Shown piece by piece: positions 26,985 to 36,924 of a DNA stretch of 64,000 nucleotides. Position 1 is the first letter of the stretch; each line of letters starts with the position of its first letter. The stretch comes from Salinarimonas soli. GTDB lineage: Bacteria > Pseudomonadota > Alphaproteobacteria > Rhizobiales > Beijerinckiaceae. The DNA lies in assembly GCF_008386575.1 (NCBI RefSeq), contig NZ_VUOA01000035.1, positions 1-64,000 of the forward strand. The letters are read 5' to 3'. Under the pieces are notes generated by a model, which did not search any database, had not been told where the DNA came from, and was given only the letters and a program-made list of their open reading frames with translations. The position numbers were made by a program, and so were the translations under genes.

Positions 26985-28979
26985 TCAGACGGCCCAGCAG
27001 GCGCAGCCGAAGACCCCCCAGAACGTCCGTGCGTCGCCGGCGGGCGCCGCCGAGGCCCAGGCGCTCGCATGGGCGTGCCCGTGCACGCCGCAGGCGGTCC
27101 CGCAGCCGCACGCGGCGGACGCGAGCACGGCCTCGGCGGGCTCGGCCCGGAACGGCCCCGAGGCGTGCCTGCGGTAGCCGCCGAAGGTCTTGACGGGCGA
27201 CCAGTCGGGCAGGACAGGCAGGGGCGGCGGCGCGAGGCCCGCGAACGCTCCCGCCCCGTAGACCGGGCGGCCCCCGAGCAGGGTCAGCACGGCCTCGATG
27301 CCGGAGATCTCGGCCTCGGGCACGGACAGGTAATCGGCCGAGAGCACGGCGAGGTCGGCGAGCTGGCCCACGGCGATCCGCCCCTTCTTGCCCTCCTCGG
27401 TCGAGAACCACGTATTGGCGTCCGTCCAGAGGCGCAAAGCCTCCTCCCGGCCGAGGCGGTTTTCCTGCGGGTAGAGGGTCAGGCCGCCCACGGTGCGCCC
27501 GGTCACGAGCCAGGCGAGGGAGACCCAGGGATTGTAGGACGCGACCCGGGTCGCGTCCGTGCCCGCCCCGACCTTCACGCCCGCGGCCAGCATGCGCGCG
27601 ACCGGCGGCGTCGCCTCGGCGGCCTTGCCGCCGTAGCGCTCGACGAAGGCCTCGCCCTGGTAGGCCATGCGGTGCTGGACGGCGATGCCGCCGCCCAGGG
27701 CGGCGACGCGGTCGATGTTGCGCGCCGAGATCGTCTCGCAATGATCGAAGAACCAATGGAGATCGCCGATCGGCATGTCGCGGTTCACCCGCTCGAACAC
27801 GTCGAGGGCGCGGGTGACGGTCTCGTCGTAGGTCGCGTGCAGCCGCCAGGGCCAGCGGTTCTCGACGAGCAGGCGCACGACCGCCTCGAGCTCCCCCTCC
27901 ATCTCGGGCCCGAGCTCCGGGCGCGGCTCGCGGAAGTCCTCGAAATCGGCCGCCGAGAACACCAGCATCTCGCCCGCGCCGTTGTGCCGGAAGGTGTCGT
28001 CGCCCTGGCCGGGCTTGACGATGCCGGCCCAGCGGCCGAAATCGGAGAGCTCCTCGCCCTTCTTCTGGGTGAAGAGGTTGTACGCGATCCGCAGCGTCAG
28101 CTCGCCGTCGGCATGCAGCTTCTCGATGATGGCGTAGTCGTCCGGGTAGTTCTGGAAGCCGCCGCCGGCATCGATCACCCCCGTGACGCCGAGCCGGTTC
28201 ATCTCGCGCATGAAATGGCGCGTGGAATTGAGCTGCTGCTCGGGCGGCAGCGCCGGGCCCCTGGCGAGGGTCGCGTAGAGGATCAGGGCGTTGGGCTTGG
28301 CCAGCAGCAGGCCGGTCGGGTCGCCGTTGCCGTCGCGCTGGATCTCTCCGCCAGGCGGGTTGGGCGTCGCGCGGTCGTAGCCGACCGCCCGCAGGGCCGC
28401 CCGGTTGAGGAGGGCGCGGTCGTAGAGATGGAGGATGAAGACGGGGGTGTCGGGCGCGGCGGCGTTGAGCTCGTCCAGGGTCGGCAGGCGCCTTTCCGCG
28501 AACTGGTGCTCCGTGAAGCCGCCCACCACCCGCACCCATTGGCCTGGCGGCGTGACCTGCGCCTGGCGCTTGAGCATGGCCATCGCGTCGGCGAGCGAGG
28601 GCGCGCCGTCCCAGCGCAGCTCGAGATTGTAGTTGAGGCCGCCGCGGATGATGTGCATGTGGCTGTCGATCAGCCCGGGGACGCAGCGGCGGCCGCCCAG
28701 GTCGACGATCCGCGTCCCCGGCCCCGCGGAGGGCATGATGTCGCGCGCGGAGCCCACCGCCGAGAACCGCCCGTCCGTGATCGCGACGGCCTCCGGGTCC
28801 GGGTTGGCGCGGTCCAGGGTGGTGAAGCGGCCGTTGGTGAGGATCAGATCCGGGGCGGCCGCGGCAGGGCTCATGGTCTGGGATCCCGCTGGCCTGGAGA
28901 CGAGGCCGGCCGCCGCGGCGGCGATGCTCCCCAGGACGGGGCGGCGGGTGAGGCCGCGGGGGGCGGTCGGATCGCTCAT
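26985..28979 (-). CDS. Exported YtcJ-like amidohydrolase with Cys/His-rich C-terminus
   Basis: A 664-residue metal-dependent hydrolase. The N-terminus (LTRRPVLGSIAAAAAG) looks like a Tat or Sec signal. GLIDSHMHIIRGGLNYN carries the first metal ligands, and VGAGTDATRVASYNPW has the late aspartate, as in YtcJ-type imidase/amidohydrolases. The last 45 residues are unusual: a cluster CGCGTACGVHGHAH, then CAC close to the end. The ATG at 28979 overlaps the XapX stop (ATGA), so the two are coupled. Its partner upstream is an isochorismatase-like hydrolase. Substrate unknown. Confidence 0.85.
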   Translation of the reverse strand: MSDPTAPRGLTRRPVLGSIAAAAAGLVSRPAGSQTMSPAAAAPDLILTNGRFTTLDRANPDPEAVAITDGRFSAVGSARDIMPSAGPGTRIVDLGGRRCVPGLIDSHMHIIRGGLNYNLELRWDGAPSLADAMAMLKRQAQVTPPGQWVRVVGGFTEHQFAERRLPTLDELNAAAPDTPVFILHLYDRALLNRAALRAVGYDRATPNPPGGEIQRDGNGDPTGLLLAKPNALILYATLARGPALPPEQQLNSTRHFMREMNRLGVTGVIDAGGGFQNYPDDYAIIEKLHADGELTLRIAYNLFTQKKGEELSDFGRWAGIVKPGQGDDTFRHNGAGEMLVFSAADFEDFREPRPELGPEMEGELEAVVRLLVENRWPWRLHATYDETVTRALDVFERVNRDMPIGDLHWFFDHCETISARNIDRVAALGGGIAVQHRMAYQGEAFVERYGGKAAEATPPVARMLAAGVKVGAGTDATRVASYNPWVSLAWLVTGRTVGGLTLYPQENRLGREEALRLWTDANTWFSTEEGKKGRIAVGQLADLAVLSADYLSVPEAEISGIEAVLTLLGGRPVYGAGAFAGLAPPPLPVLPDWSPVKTFGGYRRHASGPFRAEPAEAVLASAACGCGTACGVHGHAHASAWASAAPAGDARTFWGVFGCACWAV

Positions 28980-29236
28980 GAGTCCAGACCCGCCGGAGGC
29001 TTGAGGGAGGCGTTCAGCGGCAGGGGGCCGCGCTCGGGCGGCGAGAACGTCTTGGAATGGACGAAGGAGACGATCGCGTCCGGGTGCCCGCGCAGGTAGG
29101 ACACCAGCATCTCGCCCGCCAGCATGCCGAGCAGCCCGAGGAGCGCGATGGCCGGAGGCGCGGGGGACCGCACGCCCAGAAGCCCGTAGGCCACCCCGAC
29201 GGCGAGCCCGACGAGGAGGGAGAGGAGATAAGGCAC
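28976..29236 (-). CDS. XapX-domain small membrane protein
   Basis: An 86-residue protein with two membrane helices (YLLSLLVGLAVGVAYGLLG and PAIALLGLLGMLAGEMLVSYL), matching the XapX/DUF1427 family in its length and GVRSPAPP loop. Start is GTG 29236, with GGAGG about 8 bases upstream. The stop overlaps the amidohydrolase start. Function is not known for the family. It is often beside xanthosine or amidohydrolase genes, and the same holds here. Confidence 0.78.
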   Translation of the reverse strand: MPYLLSLLVGLAVGVAYGLLGVRSPAPPAIALLGLLGMLAGEMLVSYLRGHPDAIVSFVHSKTFSPPERGPLPLNASLKPPAGLDS

Positions 29237-29323
29237 GGCGTGGCCCTCCGGTGGGCGGGAGCGACGAGCGGGGCATCCCGTGAGCGGCGACGGGGGGAGC
29301 GCCGCCCACGTCACGCGAGGCGG

Positions 29324-29992
29324 CTACTCGGCGGCGATCGCGGCGGCGCCGGCCTCGGAGGCATGGGCGCCCAGCGCCCATTTCGAGAACCGGACCTGCT
29401 GGCCGTAGGGCGTGAAGCCCTTGAGGATGTCCTGCACGCCGTCATAGGTCTGCGACCGGGCCCAGTCCTGCTGGAGCTCGAAGGTGAACTGGAGCGTGGT
29501 GATCGGCGAGACGCCGGCCTGCACCATGCGCTGGACGGCGCGCTCGTGGGCCTCGCGGCTGGTGTCGCCGCACGCATCGGCGACGAAGAACACCTCGTAG
29601 CCCTCGTCGAGGAGCGAGAAGGCGGGGAAGTTCACGCAGGCGGAGGTCCAGAGCCCGCCGAGCACGATGCGCTTGCGCCCGGTGGCGCGCACCGCCTCCT
29701 GAAAGTTCGGATCGACCCAGGCGTTGATCGACGTCCGGTCGATCACGGGGTGGCCCGGGTACACCGCCTGCGCCACCTCGGGCAGGAAATGGCCCGCGAA
29801 GGACTCGGACGCGACGGTGGAGAGCACGGTGGGGATCTCGAAGAGTTTCGCCGTGCGGGCGAGGATCTGGACGTTGTCGATGATCACCTTGCGGTCGTGG
29901 CTCTGCACGCCGAAGAACATGGCCGGCTGGTAGTCGATGAGGCACAGGGTGCAATCGGCGGGCGCAAGCATGCGATGAAACGTCTGGGCCAT
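29324..29992 (-). CDS. Isochorismatase-like cysteine hydrolase (YcaC-type)
   Basis: A 222-residue cysteine hydrolase. The catalytic triad is readable as D20 (LCLIDYQPAM), K107 (GRKRIVLGG) and C119 (LWTSACVNFPA), with the cis-peptide just before the cysteine. Length fits the YcaC subgroup. It is the first gene of the operon 29992 to 24862, ahead of XapX, amidohydrolase, DoxX and MFS genes. Hydrolysis of an amide or ester made available by the amidohydrolase is plausible but unproven. Confidence 0.88.
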   Translation of the reverse strand: MAQTFHRMLAPADCTLCLIDYQPAMFFGVQSHDRKVIIDNVQILARTAKLFEIPTVLSTVASESFAGHFLPEVAQAVYPGHPVIDRTSINAWVDPNFQEAVRATGRKRIVLGGLWTSACVNFPAFSLLDEGYEVFFVADACGDTSREAHERAVQRMVQAGVSPITTLQFTFELQQDWARSQTYDGVQDILKGFTPYGQQVRFSKWALGAHASEAGAAAIAAE

Positions 29993-30374
29993 CTCGTCCT
30001 CCGTTCAGGCGATGACAGGGAGGGTAGGCCCGGGTGGGGCAGGTCGATCCGAAGAAACGCTCAGCCATTGTCTGAGATTGCTGCGAAGTCGGGGGCCGCC
30101 CTGCCCCATGGGGCGGGCCGGTGCGGCGCCGCGCGCAGGGGGCGCCCTCATGGCCCTATGTCTTCCCCCTCCCCGAGGCCGCGGTGCGTCGACGGTCGGG
30201 GATGGACCCTCTCGCGGGCGCCGGACGTTGTTCCAGGGCGACGGCTGCGGTCCAGGCACCCAGATCCGGGATGCCGTTCCACCCGCGAGGCCAGGCCCCC
30301 GCCCGAACGCGACCGGCGCGGGAGGCCCCCTCCCCGAGCGCACCACCTCGAAACGATCCCCACAGGAGAAGCAG
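29993..30374. other. Intergenic region between divergent operons, with a candidate dyad
   Basis: These 382 bp separate the isochorismatase operon (minus) from a DUF2171 gene (plus). A perfect inverted repeat CTCAG-N7-CTGAG at 30060-30076 lies about 70 bp upstream of the minus-strand start, within the least GC-rich part, and could be an operator. I see no gene or RNA otherwise. AGGAGA before 30375 is the ribosome-binding site of the next gene. Confidence 0.45.
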
Positions 30375-30632
30375 ATGACCGACATGGCTGGAATTCGGGA
30401 GCATATGAGCATCATCGGCGCCGACGGCGTCCACGTCGGCACGGTGGACCGGGTCGAGGGCAAGCGGATCAAGCTCACCAAGGCCGATAGCGGGCAGGGG
30501 TCCCACCAGGGGCATCACCATTATGTCCCGCTCTCCCTCGTCGCCGAGGTCGAAGGCGACAAGGTGCGCCTCTCGGCGAACGGCGCCGTCGCGGTCACGT
30601 TCGAGGAGGAGGCCGACGGCACGGCCGGGTAG
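30375..30632 (+). CDS. DUF2171-domain protein
   Basis: An 85-residue beta-rich protein. IREHMSIIGADGVHVGTVDRVEGKRIKLTK is the typical DUF2171 (PRC-barrel-like) opening, followed by a histidine-rich loop (HQGHHHYVPLSLV). AGGAGA precedes the ATG by 6 bases. Such small proteins are abundant in Methylobacterium and have no known biochemical role. A stress or metal link is only a guess. It is flanked by long non-coding stretches, so it probably has its own promoter. Confidence 0.82.
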   Translation: MTDMAGIREHMSIIGADGVHVGTVDRVEGKRIKLTKADSGQGSHQGHHHYVPLSLVAEVEGDKVRLSANGAVAVTFEEEADGTAG

Positions 30633-30901
30633 GCCTGTTCTCCTGGCCGCCCGACGCTCACCGGCTCCTCCCCAGGGAGGAGCCGACGCCGGACCAGGCG
30701 CCGCGACGGCTCGGCCGGATCGCATCGGCGACGCCCCGGCCTGGTGCGGTGAGCAAAGGCCAGGACGCTGCGGACCCCCGACGTGACCTCGTGCGAGCTC
30801 CCCTGACGGCAAGGTCACCACCGTCGGGCGCTAAAGGGAGCACGGAACGACAAGAGCGTGTTCTCCTGATCGTCAAGGCTGACTCGAAACAGGAGTCCCC
30901 G

Positions 30902-31864
30902 ATGAGCGCACTCGCGTCGGCCGCTCGAGCCGGCATCCTGGCGGGCCTCTCGACGGCCACGTTGACGGGCCCCGTCCTCGCCGCCGACGGAGCGCAGCCG
31001 GTCTACAAGACGGTGGACGTGGCGGGCGTTCAGATCTTCTACCGCGAGGCGGGACCGCCGGACGCGCCGGTCGTCCTGCTTCTGCATGGCTTCCCGACCT
31101 CGTCTCACATGTTCCGCGACCTCATCCCCCGCCTCGCGATCCGGTACCGCGTCATCGCGCCGGACTATCCGGGTTACGGCTACAGCGATGCGCCCTCGCC
31201 CACCGCCTTCACCTACACCTTCGACCACCTGGCCGAGGTCATGGAGCGCTTCACGCAAGCGGTGGGAGCGACCCGCTACACCCTGTATGCTCAAGACTTC
31301 GGCGGGCCGGTCGGCTTTCGGCTCGCGGCGCGCCATCCGGAGCGGATCGCCGGCCTCGTCGTTCAGAACGCCGTCGCCCACGAGGAAGGCCTCGCCCCGT
31401 CCATGGACGCCGCGCGACCGTATTGGCGGGAACGGACACCCGCGACCGAAGCGCCGATGCGCGCCTTCCTGACCCTCGAGACCACCCGTTTCCAGTACCT
31501 GCACGGTGCCCGGGACCCGAACCGGGTCAGCCCCGATTCCTGGACCCATGCGCAGTCGCGAATGGACCGGCCGGGGAACGCCGAGATCCAGCTGGCCATG
31601 CTCGCCGATTACGGGAGCAACCTGCGCCGCTATGGTGAGTGGCAGGCCTATTTTCGGGCCCGCCAGCCGCCCACCCTCGTGGTCTGGGGCAAGAACGATC
31701 CCTTCTTCACGGTCGAGGGCGCGCAGGCCTATGCGCGGGATATGCCGGCCACCGAGACGCACCTGCTCGACACCGGGCATTTCGCCCTCGAGGAGGAGGC
31801 TCCCCGCATCGCGAACCTGATGCTCGACTTCCTCGACCGGCGCGCGTTCGGGCGCGCGCAATGA
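30902..31864 (+). CDS. Exported alpha/beta hydrolase (epoxide hydrolase / dehalogenase-like)
   Basis: A 320-residue hydrolase. A signal peptide (AGILAGLSTATLTGPVLAAD) directs export. LLLHGFPTSS forms the oxyanion hole, and the nucleophile elbow reads YAQDFGG, with aspartate D132 in place of serine, as in haloalkane dehalogenases and epoxide hydrolases. A later DTGHFALEEE holds the catalytic histidine. AGGAG precedes the ATG at 30902. It lies 196 bp upstream of the transketolase gene and is not clearly part of that operon. Confidence 0.85.
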   Translation: MSALASAARAGILAGLSTATLTGPVLAADGAQPVYKTVDVAGVQIFYREAGPPDAPVVLLLHGFPTSSHMFRDLIPRLAIRYRVIAPDYPGYGYSDAPSPTAFTYTFDHLAEVMERFTQAVGATRYTLYAQDFGGPVGFRLAARHPERIAGLVVQNAVAHEEGLAPSMDAARPYWRERTPATEAPMRAFLTLETTRFQYLHGARDPNRVSPDSWTHAQSRMDRPGNAEIQLAMLADYGSNLRRYGEWQAYFRARQPPTLVVWGKNDPFFTVEGAQAYARDMPATETHLLDTGHFALEEEAPRIANLMLDFLDRRAFGRAQ

Positions 31865-32060
31865 CCGCGGACGCCGCGCCGCCCGACGGGCGGATCGGCA
31901 AAGGCGGGCGGAACGCGGCCGTCGATGCCAAATTGACGGATGGCAGCTTGGAAACGCCTGCCGGCGACCGGGCTCGAGCCGGAGCCCGACCTCGGCGGAC
32001 GTCGTTCCCCCCGGCGGTGACACATGGTCCCCGGGCCATATCTGGAAGAGAGATCGCTTC

Positions 32061-34127
32061 ATGGCCCAGCGCCCCCCCGACCTCGACCGGCTTGCCATCG
32101 ACACGATCCGAACGCTGGCCATCGACGCGGTCGAGCGGGCGGCCTCGGGCCATGCCGGGGCCCCGATGGCCCTGGCGCCCATCGTCTACCGCCTCTGGCA
32201 CCGCCACCTGCGGACCGATCCCGCGGACCCGACCTGGCCGAACCGCGACCGGTTCGTCCTCTCGGCAGGGCACGCCTCGATGCTGCTCTATGCCATGCTG
32301 CACCTGGCGGGCGTCTCCTCGCGCGAGCCCGACGGCAGCGCCCGCCCTGCCGTGAGCCTCGACGACATCAAGGCCTTCCGGCAGCTCGGCAGCCGCACCC
32401 CGGGCCATCCCGAGTTCGGCCTGACCCCCGGCGTGGAGACCACGACGGGCCCGCTCGGACAGGGTTGCGGCAACTCCGTGGGCATGGCCATGGCGGCGCG
32501 CTGGCTCGGCGCACGCTTCAACCGTCCCGGCCTCACCCTGTTCGATTACGACGTCTACGTCGTTGCGAGCGACGGCGACCTCATGGAGGGTGTGGCGAGC
32601 GAGGCCGCCTCGCTCGCGGGCCATCTCGGGCTGTCGAACCTGTGCTGGATCTACGACAGCAACACGATCACCATCGAGGGCCACACCGACCTCGCCTTCG
32701 GCGAGGACGTGGCGGCGCGGTTCACGGCCTATGGCTGGAACGTGGTCCACGTCGACGACGCCAACGACGTCGATGCGTTCAGCCGCGCCGTCGAGGGCTT
32801 TCGCGCCACGTGGGACCGCCCGACCCTGATCGTCGTGCGGAGCGTGATCGGCTACGGCTCGCCCCACAAGCAGAACACCGCCAAGGCCCATTCCGACCCG
32901 CTCGGCGCCGAGGAGGTGAGGCTCACGAAGCGCGCCTATGGCTGGCCCGAGGACGCGCAGTTCCTGGTGCCCGATGGCGTCTACGAGCATGTTCGCGGCA
33001 CGATCCAGGGCCGGGGCGGGGCGCTGCATGCGGCCTGGCGCGAGCGCGTCGAGGAGCTGCGCCGCACCGACGGAGAGGCGGCGCGCCTGCTGAAGCGGCT
33101 CCTCTCCCGGGAGCTCCCCGACGATTGGGACGCGGACCTGCCGGTCTTTCCCGCCGACCCGAAGGGCGTCGCCACCCGCGAGGCCTCGGGCCAGGTGCTC
33201 AACGCCCTGGCGGCGCGCATCCCCTGGCTTCTCGGCGGCTCGGCGGACCTCGCCCCCTCCACCAAGACGGCGCTTACCGGCGAGGGCATGGGGGCGCTCG
33301 GACCCGGCTCGCCCGGCGGGCGCAATCTCCATTTCGGCGTGCGCGAGCACGCCATGGGGGCGGTGGTGAACGGCCTCGGCCTTTCGGGACTGCGCGCCTT
33401 CGGGGCGACCTTCCTCGTCTTCAGCGACTACATGCGCCCGCCGATCCGGCTCGCCGCCCTCATGGAACTGCCCGTCTTCCATGTGTTCACCCACGATTCC
33501 ATCGGGGTGGGCGAGGACGGGCCGACGCACCAGCCGGTCGAGCAGATCGCCTCGTTGCGCGCCGTGCCGGGCCTCGTCGTGCTGCGCCCCGCCGACGCCA
33601 ACGAGGTCGCGGAGGCTTATCGCGTGATCATGGGGCTCACCCGCCAGCCCGCCTGCCTCGTGCTCTCCCGGCAGGCCCTGCCGACCCTCGACAGAACCCG
33701 CTACGCCCCCGCCTCGGGCTTGTCGCGCGGCGCTTACGTGCTCGCCGATGCCGGCGGGGCGCCGGAGGTGATCCTCATGGCCACGGGCAGCGAGGTGCGC
33801 CTGTGCGTCGAGGCCTACGAGCGGCTCGCCGCCGAGGGCGTGCGGGCGCGCGTGGTGAGCATGCCCTCCTGGAGCCTGTTCGAGCAGCAGGACGAGGCCT
33901 ATCGCGAGAGCGTGCTGCCTGATGCCGTCGCGGCGCGCGTCGCCGTGGAGCAGGGCGCCGTCATCGGCTGGGACCGCTATGCGGGCCGGCACGGCACGGT
34001 GATCGGCATGCACACGTTCGGCACCTCGGCGCCGCTCAAGGACCTGCTCGTCAAATTCGGCTTCACGCCCGACGCGGTCTACGAGGCCGCCAAGGCGCAG
34101 CTTGCGCGGGGGCGCGGCACGGCATGA
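32061..34127 (+). CDS. tkt: Transketolase
   Basis: A 688-residue transketolase. [17 protein letters not shown] opens the thiamine diphosphate domain. [26 protein letters not shown] includes the GDG...N cofactor motif near residue 170, and the pyrimidine-binding domain has [19 protein letters not shown] near residue 490. It moves two-carbon units between sugar phosphates in the cytoplasm. It starts the pentose-phosphate block tkt-gnd-zwf. Methylobacterium-like bacteria often carry several paralogues, so this may be a cluster-specific copy. Confidence 0.94.
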   Translation: MAQRPPDLDRLAIDTIRTLAIDAVERAASGHAGAPMALAPIVYRLWHRHLRTDPADPTWPNRDRFVLSAGHASMLLYAMLHLAGVSSREPDGSARPAVSLDDIKAFRQLGSRTPGHPEFGLTPGVETTTGPLGQGCGNSVGMAMAARWLGARFNRPGLTLFDYDVYVVASDGDLMEGVASEAASLAGHLGLSNLCWIYDSNTITIEGHTDLAFGEDVAARFTAYGWNVVHVDDANDVDAFSRAVEGFRATWDRPTLIVVRSVIGYGSPHKQNTAKAHSDPLGAEEVRLTKRAYGWPEDAQFLVPDGVYEHVRGTIQGRGGALHAAWRERVEELRRTDGEAARLLKRLLSRELPDDWDADLPVFPADPKGVATREASGQVLNALAARIPWLLGGSADLAPSTKTALTGEGMGALGPGSPGGRNLHFGVREHAMGAVVNGLGLSGLRAFGATFLVFSDYMRPPIRLAALMELPVFHVFTHDSIGVGEDGPTHQPVEQIASLRAVPGLVVLRPADANEVAEAYRVIMGLTRQPACLVLSRQALPTLDRTRYAPASGLSRGAYVLADAGGAPEVILMATGSEVRLCVEAYERLAAEGVRARVVSMPSWSLFEQQDEAYRESVLPDAVAARVAVEQGAVIGWDRYAGRHGTVIGMHTFGTSAPLKDLLVKFGFTPDAVYEAAKAQLARGRGTA

Positions 34128-34275
34128 ACCCGCGGCCGGGCGGCGAGTTCGTGGTCCGGTCCGAGCGCGGGCGTCGAGCGCCGCGCGTCCATATGACCGG
34201 CGGCGACGTCGCGGCGGGGCTCGCCCGCCCCGACGCATCGATCCGCCGAGCCCTGGCCTGAACGAGGAGCTTCCG

Positions 34276-35256
34276 ATGCAGCTTGCGATGATCGGCCTGG
34301 GGCGCATGGGCGGCAACATCGTGCGCCGCCTCATGCGCCACGGCCATGACTGCGTGGTCTACGACCGCAGCCCCGCCGCCGTCGAGGCGCTGGCCGGAGA
34401 GGGCGCCACGGGCGTCGCCGGCCTCGAGGCCCTCGTCGCCGCGCTCAGCCCGCCCCGTGCCGTCTGGGTCATGCTGCCCGCCGGGGACGCGACGGAGGAG
34501 GCCGTCATGCGGCTCGCCGCCCTGATGCAACCGGGCGACACGATCATCGACGGCGGCAATTCCTTCTACAAGGACGACATCCGCCGCGCCGCAGCCCTGC
34601 GCGAGCGGGGCCTGCACTACGTCGACGTCGGCACGTCCGGCGGCGTCTGGGGCCTGGACCGGGGCTATTGCATGATGATCGGCGGCGACCGCGACGCGGT
34701 CGCGCGCCTCGACCCGATCTTCGCGGCGCTTGCCCCGGGCATCGGCGACATCCCCCGCACGCCCGGCCGCGCCGGCCGCGACCCCCGCGTCGAGCAGGGC
34801 TACGTCCATGCCGGCCCGAGCGGCGCGGGCCACTTCGTGAAGATGATCCACAACGGCATCGAGTACGGCCTGATGCAGGCCTACGCGGAGGGCTTCGAGA
34901 TCCTGCACCGGAAGGGATCGGACGAGCTGCCGGAGGCCGAACGCTTCGACCTCGACGTCGCCGACATCGCCGAGGTGTGGCGCCGCGGCAGCGTGGTCTC
35001 GTCCTGGCTGCTCGACCTCACGGCCTCGGCGCTCGCCGCCGATCCGGGCCTCGACGGCTTCTCCGGCTACGTGCAGGACTCGGGCGAGGGGCGCTGGACC
35101 ATCGACGCCGCCATCGAGCAGGCCGTCCCCGCGAACGTCCTCTCGGCAGCCCTCTTCGCCCGCTTCCGCTCCCGGCAGGACGACACCTTCGCCGAGAAGA
35201 TCCTCTCCGCCATGCGCAAGGGCTTCGGCGGCCACCAGGAACCGGGGAAGACGTGA
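34276..35256 (+). CDS. gnd: 6-phosphogluconate dehydrogenase, decarboxylating (short GndA/YqeC type)
   Basis: A 326-residue enzyme with a Rossmann start ([19 protein letters not shown]), the family stretch [10 protein letters not shown] near residue 92, and [20 protein letters not shown] near residue 195, where the catalytic lysine lies. It is the short, often NAD-dependent form (about 330 rather than 470 residues). It converts 6-phosphogluconate to ribulose 5-phosphate, CO2 and NAD(P)H. GAGGAG precedes the ATG at 34276. It lies between tkt and zwf. Confidence 0.93.
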   Translation: MQLAMIGLGRMGGNIVRRLMRHGHDCVVYDRSPAAVEALAGEGATGVAGLEALVAALSPPRAVWVMLPAGDATEEAVMRLAALMQPGDTIIDGGNSFYKDDIRRAAALRERGLHYVDVGTSGGVWGLDRGYCMMIGGDRDAVARLDPIFAALAPGIGDIPRTPGRAGRDPRVEQGYVHAGPSGAGHFVKMIHNGIEYGLMQAYAEGFEILHRKGSDELPEAERFDLDVADIAEVWRRGSVVSSWLLDLTASALAADPGLDGFSGYVQDSGEGRWTIDAAIEQAVPANVLSAALFARFRSRQDDTFAEKILSAMRKGFGGHQEPGKT

Positions 35257-35309
35257 TCCCCCCCGGGCGAGAGCCGCGACGGCGCCCGTGTCCCGACCAG
35301 GAGCCCCCG

Positions 35310-36857
35310 ATGAGAACCATCGCCGACCCTCAGACCGTCCACCGCCGCACGCAGGCCCCTCCGGCGCCGCCCTGCACGCTCGTGGTCTTTGGCGTGACGG
35401 GGGACCTCGCCCATCGGCTCCTGACCCCGGCGCTCTACAACCTGTCGCGCTGGAACCTGCTCCCCGACGACTTCGCCCTGATCGGCGTCGGCCGCAACGA
35501 GGAGGGGACGACGCAGGCGCTTCGCGACGACCTGACGGCCGCGGCCCGCGCCCATGCGGCGCAGAAGGACGACGGCTTCGACGAGGGCGCGTGGCAGCGC
35601 CTCGCGGGCGCCGTGAGCTATCTCGTGGGCGACCTGGAGGACGACGCGACCTATGCGCGCCTGGCCGAGCGCATCGAGCAAGGCCGGGGCGGCCGGGGGG
35701 CGCACGGCGGCGTCCTGTTCTACCTGGCCGTGGGGGCAGGCCTGTTCGGCCCGGTCATCCGGCGGCTCGCCGCCGCCGGGCTCGCCCGGGAGGAGGGCGA
35801 TGCCTGGCGTCGCGTGATCGTCGAGAAGCCGTTCGGGCATGATCTCGCGAGCGCCCGCGCCCTCAACCGCACGATCCTGGAGGTGCTCGACGAAGCCCAG
35901 GTCTACCGGATCGACCACTTCCTCGGCAAGGAGACGGTGCAGAACATCATGGCCTTCCGGTTCGGCAACGGCTTCTTCGAGCCGATCTGGAACCGCGATC
36001 ACATCGACCATGTCCAGATCACGGTGGCCGAGACGGTCGGCGTCGAGAAGCGCGGCCGCTTCTACGAGCCCACGGGCGCGCTGCGCGACATGGTGCCCAA
36101 CCATCTCTTCCAGCTCCTCGCGCTCACCGCCATGGAGCCGCCGACCTCGTTCGCGGCCGACGCCGTGCGGGGCCGGAAGCAGGACGCGCTCGCCGCGGTT
36201 CGCCCGTTGAGCGGGGAGGACGTCGCCGAAAACGCGGTCCGGGCGCAGTACCGCGCCGGCATGGCGGGCGGGCGCGCGCTCCCGGCCTACCGCGGGGAAC
36301 CGGGCGTCGCGCCCGATTCGAGCACCGAGACCTACGTCGCCATGCGCCTGACGATCGACAACTGGCGCTGGGCCGGGGTGCCGTTCTTCCTGCGCACCGG
36401 CAAGGCGCTGGCGCGTCGCGACACGGAGATCGCCATCCGCTTCAAGCAGGCGCCGCTCGCGCTCTTTCGCGGCACGGGAGTGCAGCACTGCCAGCCCAAC
36501 TGGCTCGTGCTGCAGATCCAGCCGGACGAGGGCATCTCCCTGCAGTTCGGCGCCAAGGTCCCCGGGCCGAACATCGAACTCGCCCCCGTCGAGATGAGGT
36601 TCTCCTACGCCGACTACTTCAACGTGAAGGCGTCGACGGGGTACGAGACCCTCATCTACGACGCGATGATCGGCGATGCCACGCTCTACCAGCGCGCCGA
36701 CACCATCGAGGCCGGCTGGGAGGTGGTTCAGCCCATCCTGGACGCGTTCGCCGCCGAGGCCGTCCCGCTCGCCACATACCCGGCCGGCAGCGCCGGTCCG
36801 GCGGAGGCCGACGCGCTCCTGGCGGACCAGGGCTGCGGCTGGCGGCCGCTCGCATGA
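35310..36857 (+). CDS. zwf: Glucose-6-phosphate 1-dehydrogenase
   Basis: A 515-residue enzyme. The NADP-binding turn is VVFGVTGDLAHRLLTPAL near residue 25, with GVTGDLA replacing the usual GASGDLA, and the substrate-binding motif is RIDHFLGKETVQN near residue 205. VEKPFGHDL is the EKP motif. It makes 6-phosphogluconolactone and NADPH in the cytoplasm. The ATG at 35310 follows AGGAG, 53 bp after gnd. A pgl gene for the lactonase is not in the block. Confidence 0.93.
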   Translation: MRTIADPQTVHRRTQAPPAPPCTLVVFGVTGDLAHRLLTPALYNLSRWNLLPDDFALIGVGRNEEGTTQALRDDLTAAARAHAAQKDDGFDEGAWQRLAGAVSYLVGDLEDDATYARLAERIEQGRGGRGAHGGVLFYLAVGAGLFGPVIRRLAAAGLAREEGDAWRRVIVEKPFGHDLASARALNRTILEVLDEAQVYRIDHFLGKETVQNIMAFRFGNGFFEPIWNRDHIDHVQITVAETVGVEKRGRFYEPTGALRDMVPNHLFQLLALTAMEPPTSFAADAVRGRKQDALAAVRPLSGEDVAENAVRAQYRAGMAGGRALPAYRGEPGVAPDSSTETYVAMRLTIDNWRWAGVPFFLRTGKALARRDTEIAIRFKQAPLALFRGTGVQHCQPNWLVLQIQPDEGISLQFGAKVPGPNIELAPVEMRFSYADYFNVKASTGYETLIYDAMIGDATLYQRADTIEAGWEVVQPILDAFAAEAVPLATYPAGSAGPAEADALLADQGCGWRPLA

Positions 36858-36924
36858 GCGCCGCTTCAGCTCTCCGGCTCTCAGTCCCTTCCCCGGGGTC
36901 CTAAGCCCGGCTGAGCGGGGCGGG

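Noticed and set aside
31707-34334. An 875-codon minus-strand frame opposite transketolase
   Set aside because: Antisense of a complete transketolase. Composition typical of mirror frames in 70% GC DNA.
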